Of a DNA stretch of 64,000 bases, positions 1 to 12,049 are shown one piece after another (the first letter of the stretch is position 1; each line of letters begins with the position of its first letter). The notes beneath the pieces are model-generated. The model ran no database searches. It saw only the letters and a list, made by a program, of their open reading frames with translations, and was not told the DNA's origin. The position numbers were made by a program, and so were the translations under genes. Origin of the DNA: Datisca glomerata (taxonomy: Eukaryota; Streptophyta; Magnoliopsida; Cucurbitales; Datiscaceae); contig QANY01009110.1 of assembly GCA_003255025.1 (NCBI GenBank), forward strand, positions 1,984,001 through 2,048,000, read 5' to 3'.

Positions 1-56
1 AAATTGAACGATGAGTTCCTAGATTAGTAAAAAATTACAAGCCCATTAACAATATT

Positions 57-540
57 TTGGAATGGATAAGATATCCTACACGAACAAAGAGAGACTTAAT
101 TAATAGACTTGGAGATGCTGTTGTATTCTCTAAGTTTGACATGAAATCTGGTTTTTGGCAAATTCAAATAAATGAGAATGATAAATATAAAACTGCATTT
201 GTAACTTCATTTGGCTACTATGAGTGGAATGTAATGTCTTTTGGTCTTAAGAATGCTCTTAGTGAATTTCAAAACACAATGAATGAAATTTTTCATCAAT
301 TTACTGATTTCTCAATTGTTTACATTGATGATGTTCTTATTTTTTTCAAATCAATTGATCAACACTGAAAACATCTTGAATTTTTTACCAACATAATAAA
401 ATAAAATGGTTTAGTTATCTCTGCAAGTAAAATCAATTTATTTCAATCTAAAGTTAGATTTCTAGGATTTAAAATCCATCATTTTATTAAACCAATTAAT
501 CGGGTCATTCAATTTACAGATAAATTTCCTCACGAAATCC
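57..540 (+). pseudogene. Endogenous caulimovirid reverse transcriptase remnant
   Basis: The first 103 codons encode the palm of a viral reverse transcriptase. FDMKSGFWQIQI and the catalytic YIDD box (about residues 90-93) are both visible, with a FGLKNALSEFQ segment between them. This arrangement is typical of plant pararetroviruses (Caulimoviridae); wording and spacing look closest to petuvirus/florendovirus-type endogenous copies, which is an inference. A stop at 366-368 ends the open part, and a second in-frame stop follows near 408. The same frame still reads the thumb/connection region up to about 540, where a frameshift separates it from the RNase H remnant. The upstream part lies outside the window. 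It cannot be an active viral gene as it stands. A Gypsy origin is less likely because of the domain wording. Confidence 0.85.
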
Positions 541-1140
541 TTGATAGAATCCAATTCACAACAATTTTCACGATCCTTTAATTACATATATGATTTTTAT
601 CACAATTTAAGAATTGATTGCAATCCTCTTTTTGAAAGGCTTAAGAAAAATCCCCCTCCTTGGATGACTATCCATATCAATTTGATTAAGAAAATTAAAA
701 CTCATGTTAAGACACTTCCTTGTCTTAACATTCCTACTATTAATTCTTACAAAATAGTCCAAACTGATGCCTTTGAACTTGGATATGGAGGTATCATGTT
801 ACAAAACATCACTCCAGAAACACCTGAACAAATTGTCAGGTTCACCTCTACAACCTGGACCCAATCCGAAATTAATTATAGTACAATTAAAAAGGAAATT
901 CTAGCTTTTGTACTATGTATTCAAAATTTCAACATGATCTATTAAATCATTTTTTTTAAATCGACTGCAAGTCTAGAAAACATGTTCTGAAAAAAGATGT
1001 TAAAATTATTGCTTCCAAACAAATTTTTGCTAGATAGTAGTCAATTCTTAGTATTTTTTTTTCAATATTGAATTTATTCAATGCCTCAATAATTCTATTC
1101 CTAACTTTCTCACTCGTAAATTCTTACAAGGTCGACAAGA
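541..1140 (+). pseudogene. Endogenous caulimovirid RNase H remnant
   Basis: This continues the remnant in another frame. Codons 541-945 give a connection segment (DFYHNLRIDCNPLFERLKKN) and then the RNase H start with a QTDAFELGYGGI motif, where the first catalytic Asp is retained. An NYSTIKKEILAFVLCIQNF segment carries the conserved Glu. The open frame stops at 945. Further RNase H coding (IDCKSRKHVL, then IASKQIFAR) is readable to about 1030 with stops, and a typical polyprotein end ending in FLQG lies near 1125-1135. RNase H degrades the RNA strand during viral reverse transcription. The several breaks show an old, neutrally decaying copy. Confidence 0.8.
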
Positions 1141-2184
1141 TGGGGTCTAGATCCCAAACTAAGGCCTCCAAGACCAGAATTGAAGGGGAGTCTTTAACTC
1201 CACAATTGGCCCTTAAAGCCCAAATTAAATAGGAGTCTTCCACCTTAACCAAGCTCAATTAAAAATTCTTAGGTCCATTAGACCCAATTACCAATCAACC
1301 ATTATCAATCAATTTGACATTTTTTAAATGTCTCAACCTTTTGATATCCAATCTCTCAATCAACCTATCACAAAATATAAGAAACCTTCCCTTTATTTCT
1401 GACAACATTCAAGCAAAAATCTCTTTCATTTTGAACCCCTATTTGCTCATATAAAAGATCCTGCTCAAACTGCAAAAGCTCATTTCATTCATGATTTTCA
1501 CTATGTCTCTGGACACAAAGACAAAAATCTAAGTTTTTACAGAGACATTCTTTTAGAACAAAATCCATAAATAGTAACCCAATAAAAAATCCTGCGGGAA
1601 AGATTCTCTATCATTCATTCTACATTCTTAAAATTATGACTATGAAAAGGCTTGAAGGCTCATCATTCAGCTCTTAAAATTTTTTCAAGTAAAAAATAAT
1701 ACAATTATTTTGATTATATCGATATTTGGTATACAATCTTCTTGCATCAAAATACTGATTTTTCTCACTCCTAGTTTTAAATTTTGATAAAAATTTTAAA
1801 ATTAATTTTCCAAATTGATTCTTAAGATGGTGGTCCATTCACGGTCCCGTCCTGAAACTACTTCAAATAGATTTTTAACAATATTTTAATTTATTTCTAA
1901 AAGTTTACAAGCCCTCACCAATTGAGGCTTCCTTCCCTCAGCTTCTATGTTTCTAAAACAAATATAAAATACACTGGATCTTAAAATGGCAATGCGCAAT
2001 TGAGGATAAAATCCTCACCCGACAATGATCGGACAAGTTTAATATCCATAAAATCATTGCCTCCATTAACCATGAATTTGAAAATATTCATCCTAACCTA
2101 AAATTGGCTAATCCTTTTGCTCATGCCCCATTAAAAATTAATGAGCCCATTAATCAAAATCCACAAATCATATATATATATATG
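1141..2184. other. Non-coding stretch, probably rest of the viral insertion
   Basis: No open frame of useful length is present. Around 1320-1570 a plus-strand reading with few stops (for example KDPAQTAKAHFIHDF) looks like decayed coding sequence and may belong to a further part of the same viral genome, but I could not match it to a named domain. A short stop-free reading also lies at about 2060-2165. The right edge is where family-B Copia LTR sequence becomes recognisable, just after a short TA run at about 2170-2182. Confidence 0.35.
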
Positions 2185-3618
2185 ATTTACATCAACCAAT
2201 TTAATCATATTAAATATTAAAATCATACATCTGATTATGCATGCAACGTTAAAAGTATTAAGTTAATTTCTGAAATTTACCTCCATAATCTATAATTACT
2301 GAAAATTACATCTCCCAATAAAGTCAATATTGTGTCTAAATTCAAAATTGATAAATTAAATTGATCTCCATCAATTAATTAAATAATCTCTTATTTACTA
2401 ATTATTCAATAATTAAAAAATAATAAATTAATTAATTTGAACATCAATTAATTACTTCACTAATTAATTGATAACACCCATCATATATGGGTTTAGGAAA
2501 TACATATTGGCTCCAAAACATATTTTGCTCCGACTGATATTGTTTCTTCTATTTCTGTCCTCAAGAGCTACTCCTGAGACCAAATGACCCCAAATGAATA
2601 AAGTTATAGGATTCAAATACGCGGCGAATTTATCTGTATAAATTTCTAACCTATTTATTCATGACATCGTACGACTCCACTATATGTTCGATGCTGAATC
2701 AACTCTCGATTCATGAGCGCTACATTTTCTGTTGGTGCAAATAAACACTTTTATATCACAGTCCACATAAAATTTTAACATATTACCCTTCGTGAATATC
2801 AGTAACAAGAGTGAGATGTAAAATTACCATTTTACTCTTCTTGTTATTATTTTCTTAACTCTTTTATTGACTGTGAATAAGAAAAACATAATAGTGAATT
2901 GTCTTCTACAATTTCCCATGTCTTATTCAATGATACATTACATCAAGTACCTGGCCAGGTTAATTTATTCACACACTCATCAATAAAGTATAAGATGATA
3001 TTGTTGCATTTCGCAATCTAACCACCAATTTCCATATCTGTGAATTACGCAACTCCAACATAGTTGAATCACGATCACAACAGCCGATGTATATTGTCTG
3101 ACAATTTGAACTCACTCCTTTGACGTATCAAAGATCTTAACTAACTAGGTCAAGTTTCATATTGACTCAGGATTAAGGTAATTACAAAAATACCCTTAAG
3201 GTGTAACAATTAGATTTAGAGCTAGATAAACGGTTTTACTCCAAACTAATTTGTTACTGGTCTATTCAACATGTTCCATAACATGTCTAGGTCAACCGCT
3301 AGAGTTTCCACTCCCATGACCCAAGACCGATATCATTTGGTTCAACCTAACAGTCATAATCGGACTCGATAGCCTAGTTGATTCTAAGACTGTGAATAAC
3401 ATTATGAACTATTTCAAAAGAGTTTGTCTGGAAGACCCCTCAGTCTTTACTCTTTTTACATTGACAATAGTTCAAGGACTTGAGTAAATTATAAACACAC
3501 TTTAATTAAAAGAAAAACTTTCACTGATTCATTAAATTTAGTAATACAAAATGTTTGAGAAATGACTAAATACTCATAAATAGTCATTACACCCTACTTT
3601 ATGGACATAATTCAAAAA
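2185..3618 (-). repeat. Family-B 3' LTR of B1, truncated
   Basis: Aligns by eye with the other family-B LTRs: shared blocks include the ATCAACCAATTTAATCATAT segment near 2190, the CTTCGTGAATATCAGTAACA segment near 2790 and the terminal block before the polypurine tract. The outer end present in the other copies is absent. Sequence equivalent to about 9385-9790 of the partner LTR is also missing between roughly 2245 and 2265. The terminal CCAACA has decayed to an A-rich run. A complete family-B LTR is about 1.85 kb. Confidence 0.75.
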
Positions 3619-3659
3619 ATCTCCCACTTGGACTAAAGTAGGAGTTTAAAATCTCGTAT

Positions 3660-5420
3660 CCCCATGCCCTTCAGATGACCATAAAAACTTTACTATTTAA
3701 AGTTTTCGTGAATGGATCTTCCAGGTTGTTGACCATCGATATGCGTGTTACTACAACATCCCCACGCTGAACTATTTCTCTGATGAGGTGATACTTACGC
3801 CCTATGTTTCTGGATCTTTTGAGGCTCTTCGGTTCCTTCAAGTTTGCTATAACCCCACTATTATCGTAATAAAGTGTCAAGGGCTTGTAGAGTCTTCAAA
3901 AACTTTCTAAGCCAAACAGTCTGCTTAGCAGCTTTACAAGCTACGACATATTCAGCTTCCATAGTAGAATCATCAATGCAAGATTGCTTGATACTTCTCC
4001 ATATAACTGTTCCACCATTCAGGATGAACACGAATCGTGAAGTGGACCTCCTAGAATCCTTGTTTGCACGGAAATCAAAACTAGTATACCCTGTCATGTT
4101 CAGGTCACTACCTGAATATACAAGCATGTAGCTTTTTATTCTCATAAGATACTTAAGGATATGCTTGACGACATTCCATTGCTCGATTTCAGGATTAGAT
4201 TAGAAACAACTTATCACGCCAACCGCATAGCAAATGTGTGGCCTAGTGCGCATAGCATATATGAGACTTCCTACGACTGAGGCATAGAGAATCTTTCTCA
4301 TGTATTCATCTTCTTGAGGAGTCTTAGGAGACTGCTCCTTGGAGAGGCTGACACCATGCCTAAAAGGAAGATATTCCTTTTTAGAGTCTTGCATACAGAA
4401 GCGATCCATCACCTTATCAATATAAGATGCTTGAGCGATCCATCACCTTATCAATATAAGATGCTTGAAATAGATCCAATTATCCGTTCTTCCCATCTCG
4501 AAAGATCTGAATACCTATGACAAAGGCAACTTCTCTAAGATCCTTCATATCAAATTGCTTTCCAAGTCAAATCTTGACATCAAATAATTTTCCTACATCA
4601 TTCCCAATGAGTAGAATATCATCTACGTACAAGACTAGAAAAACCACTTTCCCTTCGTGTATCAACTTATACATACAAGGTTCATCTACTAACTCTTCAA
4701 AACCAAAGTTCTTAAATGTTTCGTCGAATCTAATATTCAACGACCATGACACTTGCTTAAGTCCATAAATGGACTTTAGCAATTCGCAAACCTTACCCTC
4801 TTGGCCTTTCTCTATGAACCCTTCTAGTTGAGCCATATAAATGCGCTCTTCAAGATGGCCATTCAAAAATAATAATATTGACGTCCATCTGCCAGATTTC
4901 ATAGTCGAGGGCATCAACAATGAACATGAAGATTCAAATGGATTTAAGCATGGCTATCGGCGAGGAGGTATCCTCATAGTCTATACCTTCCTTGTGAATG
5001 TAGCCCTTGGCTACTAACCTAGCTTTGGATGTCTCCACATTCCCATCCGTACCTCTATTTTTCTTATAGATCCACTTACACCCTACAGGTTTTACCCCTT
5101 TTAGACGATCCACAAGTTTCCAGACTCCTTTCGAGTACATCGAATGTATCTCAAAGTTCATGGCTTCTTGCCATAGGTTTGCTTCAAGACAAGCCATGGC
5201 CTGTGAGTAGGAGACATGTTCATAATGATTCTTATCTGAGACTGCTGTTAAGGCATCTCCATAAGACATGTACCGGTATGAGTGTTTCACAACCCTTCGA
5301 CTACGTCGAGGCTCTATATGCTCTCGCCTCAGCTGTGGTTCTTCCATTGTTGAATCAGAAACAATTCTTAATTGGGGAGTCGGTGTCCTCCCACTCGATA
5401 ATTCCTCTAGCATAAAGTGC
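3660..5420 (-). pseudogene. B1 pol: reverse transcriptase and RNase H remnants
   Basis: Read from right to left. An RVT_2 N-terminal part (VWKLVDRLKGVKPVGCKWIYKK, residues quoted in part) lies at 4934-5413. The RT core with an intact LYVDDILLIGN box lies at 4567-4920. A linker (VVGSLIYAM...) follows at 4200-4412. RNase H lies at 3861-4145 (SGSDLNMTGYTSFDF, where the Asp expected in a YTDSD-type motif is altered; then DSTMEAEYVVACKAAKQ). The RNase H tail at 3671-3880 retains LYYDNSGVIANLKEPK and a zinc-less HLIREI segment. Several frame changes separate these pieces, so no functional polyprotein is possible. A 34-bp tandem duplication (4401-4468) contributes one frame change. Confidence 0.85.
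4401..4468. repeat. 34-bp tandem duplication inside B1 pol
   Basis: Two adjacent identical 34-bp units begin at 4401 and 4435 (both start GCGATCCATCACC). The unit length is not a multiple of three, so the duplication itself shifts the pol frame. It is not present at the corresponding place in copies B2 or B3. Confidence 0.85.
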
Positions 5421-6560
5421 TTCTCGGCTTCACACTTCTTATATAGTATTCTTCAAGAAAATGTGCATTCGTACTTATGAATGTTTTCTTGTCAGTCGGA
5501 CTATAAAAGACATACTCATTCGTTCCTTTAGGATATCCTACAAACATGTATAATTATGATCGATTGGCCCACTTTCCTGTCTTCTGTTTCAAAACATGTG
5601 CTGGGCTCCCTTATATTCTAAAGTGGTTAACGGATGACTTTCGTCCATTCCATCTTTCATATGGCGCGCCAGGCACCGTCTTCAAGGAAACTTGGTTCAG
5701 AACGTATGCTGTTGTTTTCAAGGCATATCCTCACAATGAATCTGAGAGGGATGAGTAACTCATCATGGATCTAACCATATCCATCATATTTTGATTCAAT
5801 CTCTATAACACACCATTCTGTTCTGGAGTGCCAGGTGCAATAAGCTGAGAAATAATACATTCTTCTTTAAGATAGTCTTCGAACTCTCCTAGCAAGTACT
5901 CTCCACCACGATTAGATCGTAGTGTTTTGATTTGTCTCTCTAATTTCTTTTCGACCATATCCTTGTACTGTTTGCTCTTTTCAAAGGTTTCAGACTTTTG
6001 GTTCATTAGATAGGCATGTCCAAAACATGAATAGTCATTAGTGAATGTTACAAAATATTCATAACCTCCTTTTTCTTGGATATTCAATGGCCACATACAT
6101 CATTATGTACGAGTTCAAGGCATTGAATGGTTCTTTCACCCTTCGCTGAAAAGGATATCTTGATCATTTTGCTTTCTATGCATGATTAACATGTGGGTAG
6201 TGATCTCACACTTAAAGTTTACAATGGACCATCTTGTCAAGGACTCATAAATAGGTTAGATCGGTTGGGTCAGACTTCAACCTTTTACTATCCCTTTGTA
6301 AATCAGTATTTACTTCAGTGTCACGTATCATTGGAACTATTGGTTTTACGTAAAATAGTTTATTCATCAAATATACAGTAGTAGTTAAGCAGTCATTTCT
6401 AAAAATACCAATATATTTATCAATGAAATTCAAACTTAATCCTTGCTCAATTAAACTAGCTACTGAAATAAGGTTCTTCCCAAAAATCAGGATATAATAA
6501 ACATCACGTAAAACCTTAAAACTATTAACAAATGACAATTTATAGTTCTCATAGATACAA
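5421..6560 (-). pseudogene. B1 integrase and pre-integrase remnants
   Basis: The integrase catalytic core is readable at 5803-6096: YFVTFTNDYS with the second catalytic Asp in TNDYS, then RSNRGGEYL and APGTPEQNG, which supply the expected D-N-E spacing of a Copia integrase. The pre-integrase region is seen at 6245-6538 (DVYYILIFGKNLISVASLIEQG). Between 5421 and 5800 the frame is broken and only short C-terminal pieces remain (GYPKGTNEYV-like on the minus strand near 5500-5560). Integrase would insert the cDNA into host chromatin; this copy is inactive. Confidence 0.8.
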
Positions 6561-6582
6561 TTGATACTATTGTTCCATTTCC

Positions 6583-7539
6583 CTAATGGAAGTTGGACTC
6601 ACCCTCGTCAAGCCTTCTGATTTCCGTGAACCCCAACACATAACAACATATATGGTTAGTGGCTGCAGAGTCTACAATCCACGAAAAAGTAGAGTCGGTC
6701 ACATAGCAAGCCTCAGTAATAAGTATTATACCTTTAGATATCAACTCCTTGTGATAGTCTGGGAAGTTGTGTTTCCAATGTCCAGCGGCTCCACAATAAT
6801 GACACTTGTCTTTCGACTTGTCCACTTTTGTAGTGCCCTTACCTTTTGCAGCTTTCGAGTTCTGCTTCTTAGCCTTTTTCGAACCTCTCATGTGTTTCTT
6901 TTTTACGCCGGAGGCGGATGACTTTTTTTAGTAAAGTTTTCCTATTCAGTCTTCCTCTTTCCCTTTAGAAACATGGTCTCAACAGCTTGCAGCTCATTCA
7001 TCAGCTCAGGAAGTGAGTATCTCAACTTATTCATCGAATAATTAAGTTTGAAGTTCCCAAAAGTGTCAGGCATAGTCTCAATGATCATATCAACTTGTGT
7101 CTCGCCATCTACCTCAGCATTCATGATCTCCATATCATTCAGATAAATCCTCTGACATGAGTTATAGGTTTCATCTAGCAGTTCATGAAGTTTTACACAG
7201 CAGCCTGTTTGGCTCGACAACCCTGATCTCCGAACATTTCAGTGATGTTCCACATCATATCAATGACAATTTTCATGTTCTGATGTTGTTGTTGCAACAC
7301 ATTGCTAATAGAAGCCAAGATGTAACATTTGGCGATCTTATAAGAATGCAGCCAAGAAGCATAAGTATCATTTTCCTCTTGAGTGGATTCATCAATAGGC
7401 TCAAAGGGATAAATGGTGGTGAGCACAAACTTGTGCTTTTCTACCGTCAGCACAATATCAAGATTACGTTCCAATCCACCTAATTGTCAGTAGTAAGTTT
7501 GATCACATTTAAGATAGTCGAGAGAGGGGATCTCGACAT
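6583..7539 (-). pseudogene. B1 gag, zinc knuckle and protease remnants
   Basis: The probable Gag start is the ATG at 7539 (MSRSPLSTILNV), followed by a stop and a frameshift. The UBN2-type Gag body is at 7193-7474 and 6942-7220 (VDGETQVDMIIETMPDTF, LRYSLPELMNELQ). The nucleocapsid knuckle at about 6763-6806 reads CHYCGAAGHWKHNF: the fourth zinc ligand of the CX2CX4HX4C pattern is replaced by Phe. Immediately downstream the aspartic protease motif reads WIVDSAATNH, keeping the catalytic Asp. Gag forms the virus-like particle; this copy cannot make a full protein. Confidence 0.85.
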
Positions 7540-9250
7540 GTTTACTGAAAAAAATAAATGAATACTCAATTATTTAGGGAAGTATGATGCATGATGCAAA
7601 TACTTAAATATTTAAAAATCTAATAAAAATATTTCTTCCATGATGTTACGATCAACAACGATAGCTTGTCTCATCTAAGGACAACGTCCAATCTACCTTC
7701 TATCGTATCAAGACTCATCTCATTTGGTTAATACTTCTCAAGATGTCACTACATCTAGTAGCTTAACCAATCATCAATGATTTTGGTCACCTTAGCCTCA
7801 TCGACTAACCACTATGAGAGATTCCAATGTGCTTCGGTCTAAGTGTTTAATTAACGTATAAGTTTTTAAAGGTTACCATGAACTAACAGTTCGTTTAGGG
7901 ACGGTTCCGCCTCACCACTTCCTTTACAAGCTTTAACTTCTTAAGCAACTCGATAACTCAAAGTGACATGATTCTCAAGTTTCTCCCACTAAAGAGAGGA
8001 CCGGTAGGGTAGCTCTAAACAATTTCTTGTGCCACGATCAAGTTTGCGTTGGGGATCTTGGGAACATTTCAACGTAAACGACCCTCCCACTTAGTTTTTG
8101 GAAAATGGATTTTTTCTATGTTTTTTCAAAACTTATAACTCTTATAAAATTCGCATTGTATTTAAATTATAACCTATTATAAATTATCTACAATGATGCA
8201 TGTACATGCTACATGGCATTTTGATATTGACATATCCTTATTTTCTATACGACATGCTATATGATGACGCGAGATTAATAATAAATAATCTATTCAAAAT
8301 TAACCTCTCTATTGGCTTATTTCTAATTACAACCCATAAAAGAATAAAAAATAAATTACAATTGATTTAAACACTAGTCTTCATGGCATCTGTAATTGTC
8401 TCATTGTCCTTTAGGAAGTTCCACCAATTTCGTAACTTTTTACAACATTGCAATCCCATTTTCAAAATTTAAAATTTTGATCAGAACCTTTTAATTAAGG
8501 AAAACTATTTTTATAATTAAATAATCCCTTTTAAAATTTAAAATACAAAAGATAAGAAGATAAATCAATAATTATCTTTTAAATTCAAAAGATAAAGTAG
8601 ATAAAATGGATAATTATCCTTTCAATTCAAAATCTAAAAGATAAAATAGATAAAATAGATAATGTAGATAATTATCTTTTGAATTCAAAATCTAAAAGAT
8701 AAAAATAGATAATGTAGAAAATTATCTTTTGAATTCAAAATTTAATTATCTGATACTATATCTTTTGAACTTTAATAGTCTTTTAACGATTTAAAATCTA
8801 AAATTCAAATTTTAAAAGATAAAAATAAGATTAGGGTTTTTGCAAAACATCACATGGTTTCCTAAACCTGAATTATTATCGTTTAGGATTTCACAAACCT
8901 TAGCATCACGTAAGGCATGATAGTGGACAGTAGGAAGCGGTGCGGCGCAGCGGCGGGGACCGGCGACATCTTCTTTTCAAGGCGGCCACGGACTACATGG
9001 AATTTAAAAAAATACAACTTTTACAAGAAAATAAATTACATAAAATCTTATGCCTCAATTTTGGCGTACATCAATTCTAAAATTGAAAAACAAAATGCCT
9101 AAAGCCAATAGATCAGGATTCACTCATAAAGCACATTCAAAATAATTTTGAATCTTTCATACAAAAATATGCCCATATCACAACATCCAACGATACATAC
9201 GTTTAATCACAGAATGTGCAGAATCAAGAAATCAAGGCTCTGATACCAAT
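7540..9250 (-). other. B1 5' untranslated leader with primer-binding site
   Basis: A 1.7 kb non-coding leader between the Gag start and the 5' LTR. It contains a degenerate repeat cluster (about 8560-8760) of A-rich units built on AAAAGATAAA and AATTATCTTTTGAATTC. At its right edge is the minus-strand primer-binding site TTGGTATCAGAGCC. The corresponding leaders of B2 (31922-33191) and B3 (40427-42306) carry different repeat clusters. No protein is expected here; the short open frames are chance. Confidence 0.7.
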
Positions 9251-11893
9251 TGTTGGATCAGGTTTTAAAAACTTGAGAAAAAAATGTTGAACCACGAACG
9301 GTTTGTGAGTAGAATATAAATTTTTTTATATCAACCAATTTAATCATATTAAATATTAAAATCATACATATTATTATGTATACAAAGTTAAATGTATTCA
9401 AAAAAGGTAGAAATGATTTATACCTTTTCTTTGTATCGGAGATTTTATGAATCGGTGGAATCCTTATTAAATGCTTCTCGTTCTTAGATCTTCAAATCCA
9501 AGAACTTCAATTAGTCTTCGCACCAACAACCACTCGTTAGATTCAAAAGTATATCTCACAAGTACATCGTTAGAAACTGAGTGTGTGCTCTCAAAATAAT
9601 TGAGGAGCAAAAATCAAAATTTTCTCTTCCTCTGGTGATTTTGACGGTAATAGTAGGAGAGGGAGAGAGGAACATTTTCCTGCTCATTGTGATTAGGTTG
9701 TGTCAACACCATTAGGTTAGGCAACCCTAATGCCATCACCATATATATAATTTTGGAATTCTCACATATACCCCATATATGTGTAATTTTTGAAATTTAC
9801 CTCCATAATCTATAATTACTGAAAATTGCATCTCCCATTAAAGTCAATATTATGTCCAAATTCGTCAATCTAAAACTGATAAATTAAATTGATCTTCATC
9901 AATTAATTAATTAATTTCTCTTATTTACTAATTATCTAATAATTAAAAAATAATAAATTAATTCATTTGAACATCAATTAATTGCTCTTGACTAATTAAG
10001 TGACAAAATCTATCATATATGGGTTCATGAAATACATCTTGGCTCCAAAATATATTTTAGTCCAACTGATGTTGTTTCTTCTATTCCTGTCCTTATAAAC
10101 TACTCCTGAAACTGAATGGACCCACATGATTAAAGTTATAGGATTCAAATACCTAACGAATTTATCTTCATAAATTTCTGACTTATTTAATCCTGATACC
10201 GTACGGTTCCACTATAGGTTCGATGCCGAATCAACTCTCGATTCATGCACGCCACATTTTCTGTTGGTGCAAATAAACACTTTTATTTCACGGTCCATAT
10301 AATATTTTAATATATTACCCTTCATGAATATTAGTAACAAGAATGAGATGTAAAATTACCATTTCCCATCTTGTTGTTATTTCCTTAACTCTTTTATTGA
10401 CTGTGAATAAGAAAGCATAATAGTGAATTGTCTCATACAATTCCACATGTCTTATTCCATGATACATTTCATCGAGTACCTGGCCAGGTAAATTTTTCAC
10501 ACACCATCAATAAAGCATAAGGTAATATTGCTGCATTTTACAATCTAACCATGAATTTTCATATTTGTGAATCACGCAGCTCTAACATAGTTGAATCACG
10601 ATCCCAACAGCCGAGATATTGTCTGGCAATTTGAACTCACTCCTTTGATGTATAAAAGATTGTCACTAAATAAGTCAAGTTTTGTATTCACCTTAGGATT
10701 AAGGTAGTTACGAAAATATCCTTTATGGTTCAATATAATTGATAAATATCTAGAATTCAAAAAGTAAATGTGATGCATTAATGCAATCATAATAAACACA
10801 TAAATTTAACATTTACTAATCACGATAAAATAACCCAAAGATTAATGTCAAACTCTTGAAGCGAATGTCAGATCGAATATAATAAGCCTTATATCGTTGA
10901 AAGTCTTGCTTTGAGAGAGGGGCTTTCGTTTGCGCTTGAGGAAAATCTAATAACTTCCATAGAACCTAATATCTACCGAGAAAAAAGTATGGAAATATCC
11001 ATTGATGGCATACCATCTCTTTTATTCCATGATGAAAAGAGTTTTTTCTTTCTTTCTTTTGAAGCACATGTTTGCTACTTCCTCTTCTTCTTCTTCGATG
11101 TCACTTTCATCGGTCTCATCCTAAGTTGCTTTGAATGCTCTCTGTTTGAATTTTTTAGGAGTAATGGCTAAGCTTGGACAAACAGCCATATCCCCTTTTT
11201 TGACCGCATTCAACTTAATATGCATAATCGTTCTTGAGCAGTGAATCAAAGACTGAATGAAAGAACTATTATTGCCAGTCAACACTAAGTGAGCTATTCA
11301 CTCTTAGACTTAGAAAAAAAATTTCCCATGGTGAACATATCTCCCCCATATAGGTTATTCGTAACACATGTGTAATGCTTCCCCCTTAGGAAAAATACAT
11401 GAATTTTTTTTTGCCTCCGTCGTAGGTGCCTCTGCTATGGAGTGATTGTAAAAGCATTTTATTAAAGTTTGATGAATGTAATTAATTAGTTAATATAAAT
11501 TCACTTAATTCTGACTTAGGTTCTTTAGAAGGTTAAATGAACTTAGACCAATTAGATTGGATTATGTGGGGTCTTTCAGACAAACTCTTCTGAAATAGTT
11601 CAGAATGTTATTCGTAGTCTTAAGATCAACTGGGCAATTGAGTCTGATTATGATTGTTAGGTTGAATCAAAGGATGTAGGCCTTGGGGCATGGGAGTGGA
11701 GACTCTAACGGTTGACCTAGACTTATTATGAAATATGTTGAATAGACCAGTAACAAATTAGTTTAGAGTAAAACCATTTATCTAGCTCTAAATCTAATTG
11801 TTATTCATTAAATTCAGTAATATAAATGTCTGAAAAATAACTAAATACTCATAAATAGTTATTATACCCTACTTTATGGACATAATTCCTAAA
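9251..11893 (-). repeat. Family-B 5' LTR of B1, rearranged
   Basis: Starts TGTTGGATCAGG directly after the primer-binding site and ends near the decayed CATAATTCCTAAA block at about 11893. The outer and inner parts match the other family-B LTRs in the expected order up to about 10735 and again from about 11804. Between these points lies foreign sequence followed by an LTR segment in the opposite orientation. This makes it 2.64 kb instead of about 1.85 kb. Confidence 0.75.
10735..11803 (+). other. Insertion plus inverted LTR segment inside B1 5' LTR
   Basis: About 10735-11490 does not match any other family-B LTR. It includes a plus-strand reading VESLALREGLSFALEENL (10885-10940) that resembles the RNase H (RVT_3) region of plant LINE elements, at low certainty. 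From about 11550 to 11803 the sequence is the reverse complement of ordinary LTR sequence (compare 3210-3435): the CTGGTCTATTCAAC and GTTTGTCTG blocks appear inverted. Normal orientation resumes at 11804. Confidence 0.65.
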
Positions 11894-12049
11894 AAATGTT
11901 AATATTTGAGCCATAATGCTTTTACACATGAAAGCTGTTAATTAGCACCGTGCTATACCCATTTTTCAAGCATGTCTAAAAGGAATTTAAGGGTACGATA
12001 ATGCAACTGAGACGCTTTGGTTACTGAGCCACATTTTCAAGGAACCCAA

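Larger units (their letters stand above)
2185..11893 (-). mobile_element. Copia LTR retrotransposon, family B, copy B1 (broken)
   Basis: A minus-strand Ty1/Copia element with domains in the order gag - zinc knuckle - protease - integrase - RT - RNase H, read from high to low coordinates. The primer-binding site next to the right (5') LTR reads TTGGTATCAGAGCC on the minus strand (about 9237-9250), complementary to initiator Met-tRNA. The polypurine tract next to the left (3') LTR reads AAGTGGGAG on the minus strand. Both LTRs are damaged: the left one lacks its outer end and an internal stretch of roughly 400 bp, and the right one contains an insertion plus an inversion. All protein domains are split by stops and frameshifts. 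No target-site duplication can be tested because the left end is lost. Confidence 0.85.

Noticed and set aside
10885..11171. A real gene at the RNase H-like frame in the B1 LTR
   Set aside because: Only about 18 residues resemble the domain and the rest is Phe-rich with no further motif; treated as a fragment.
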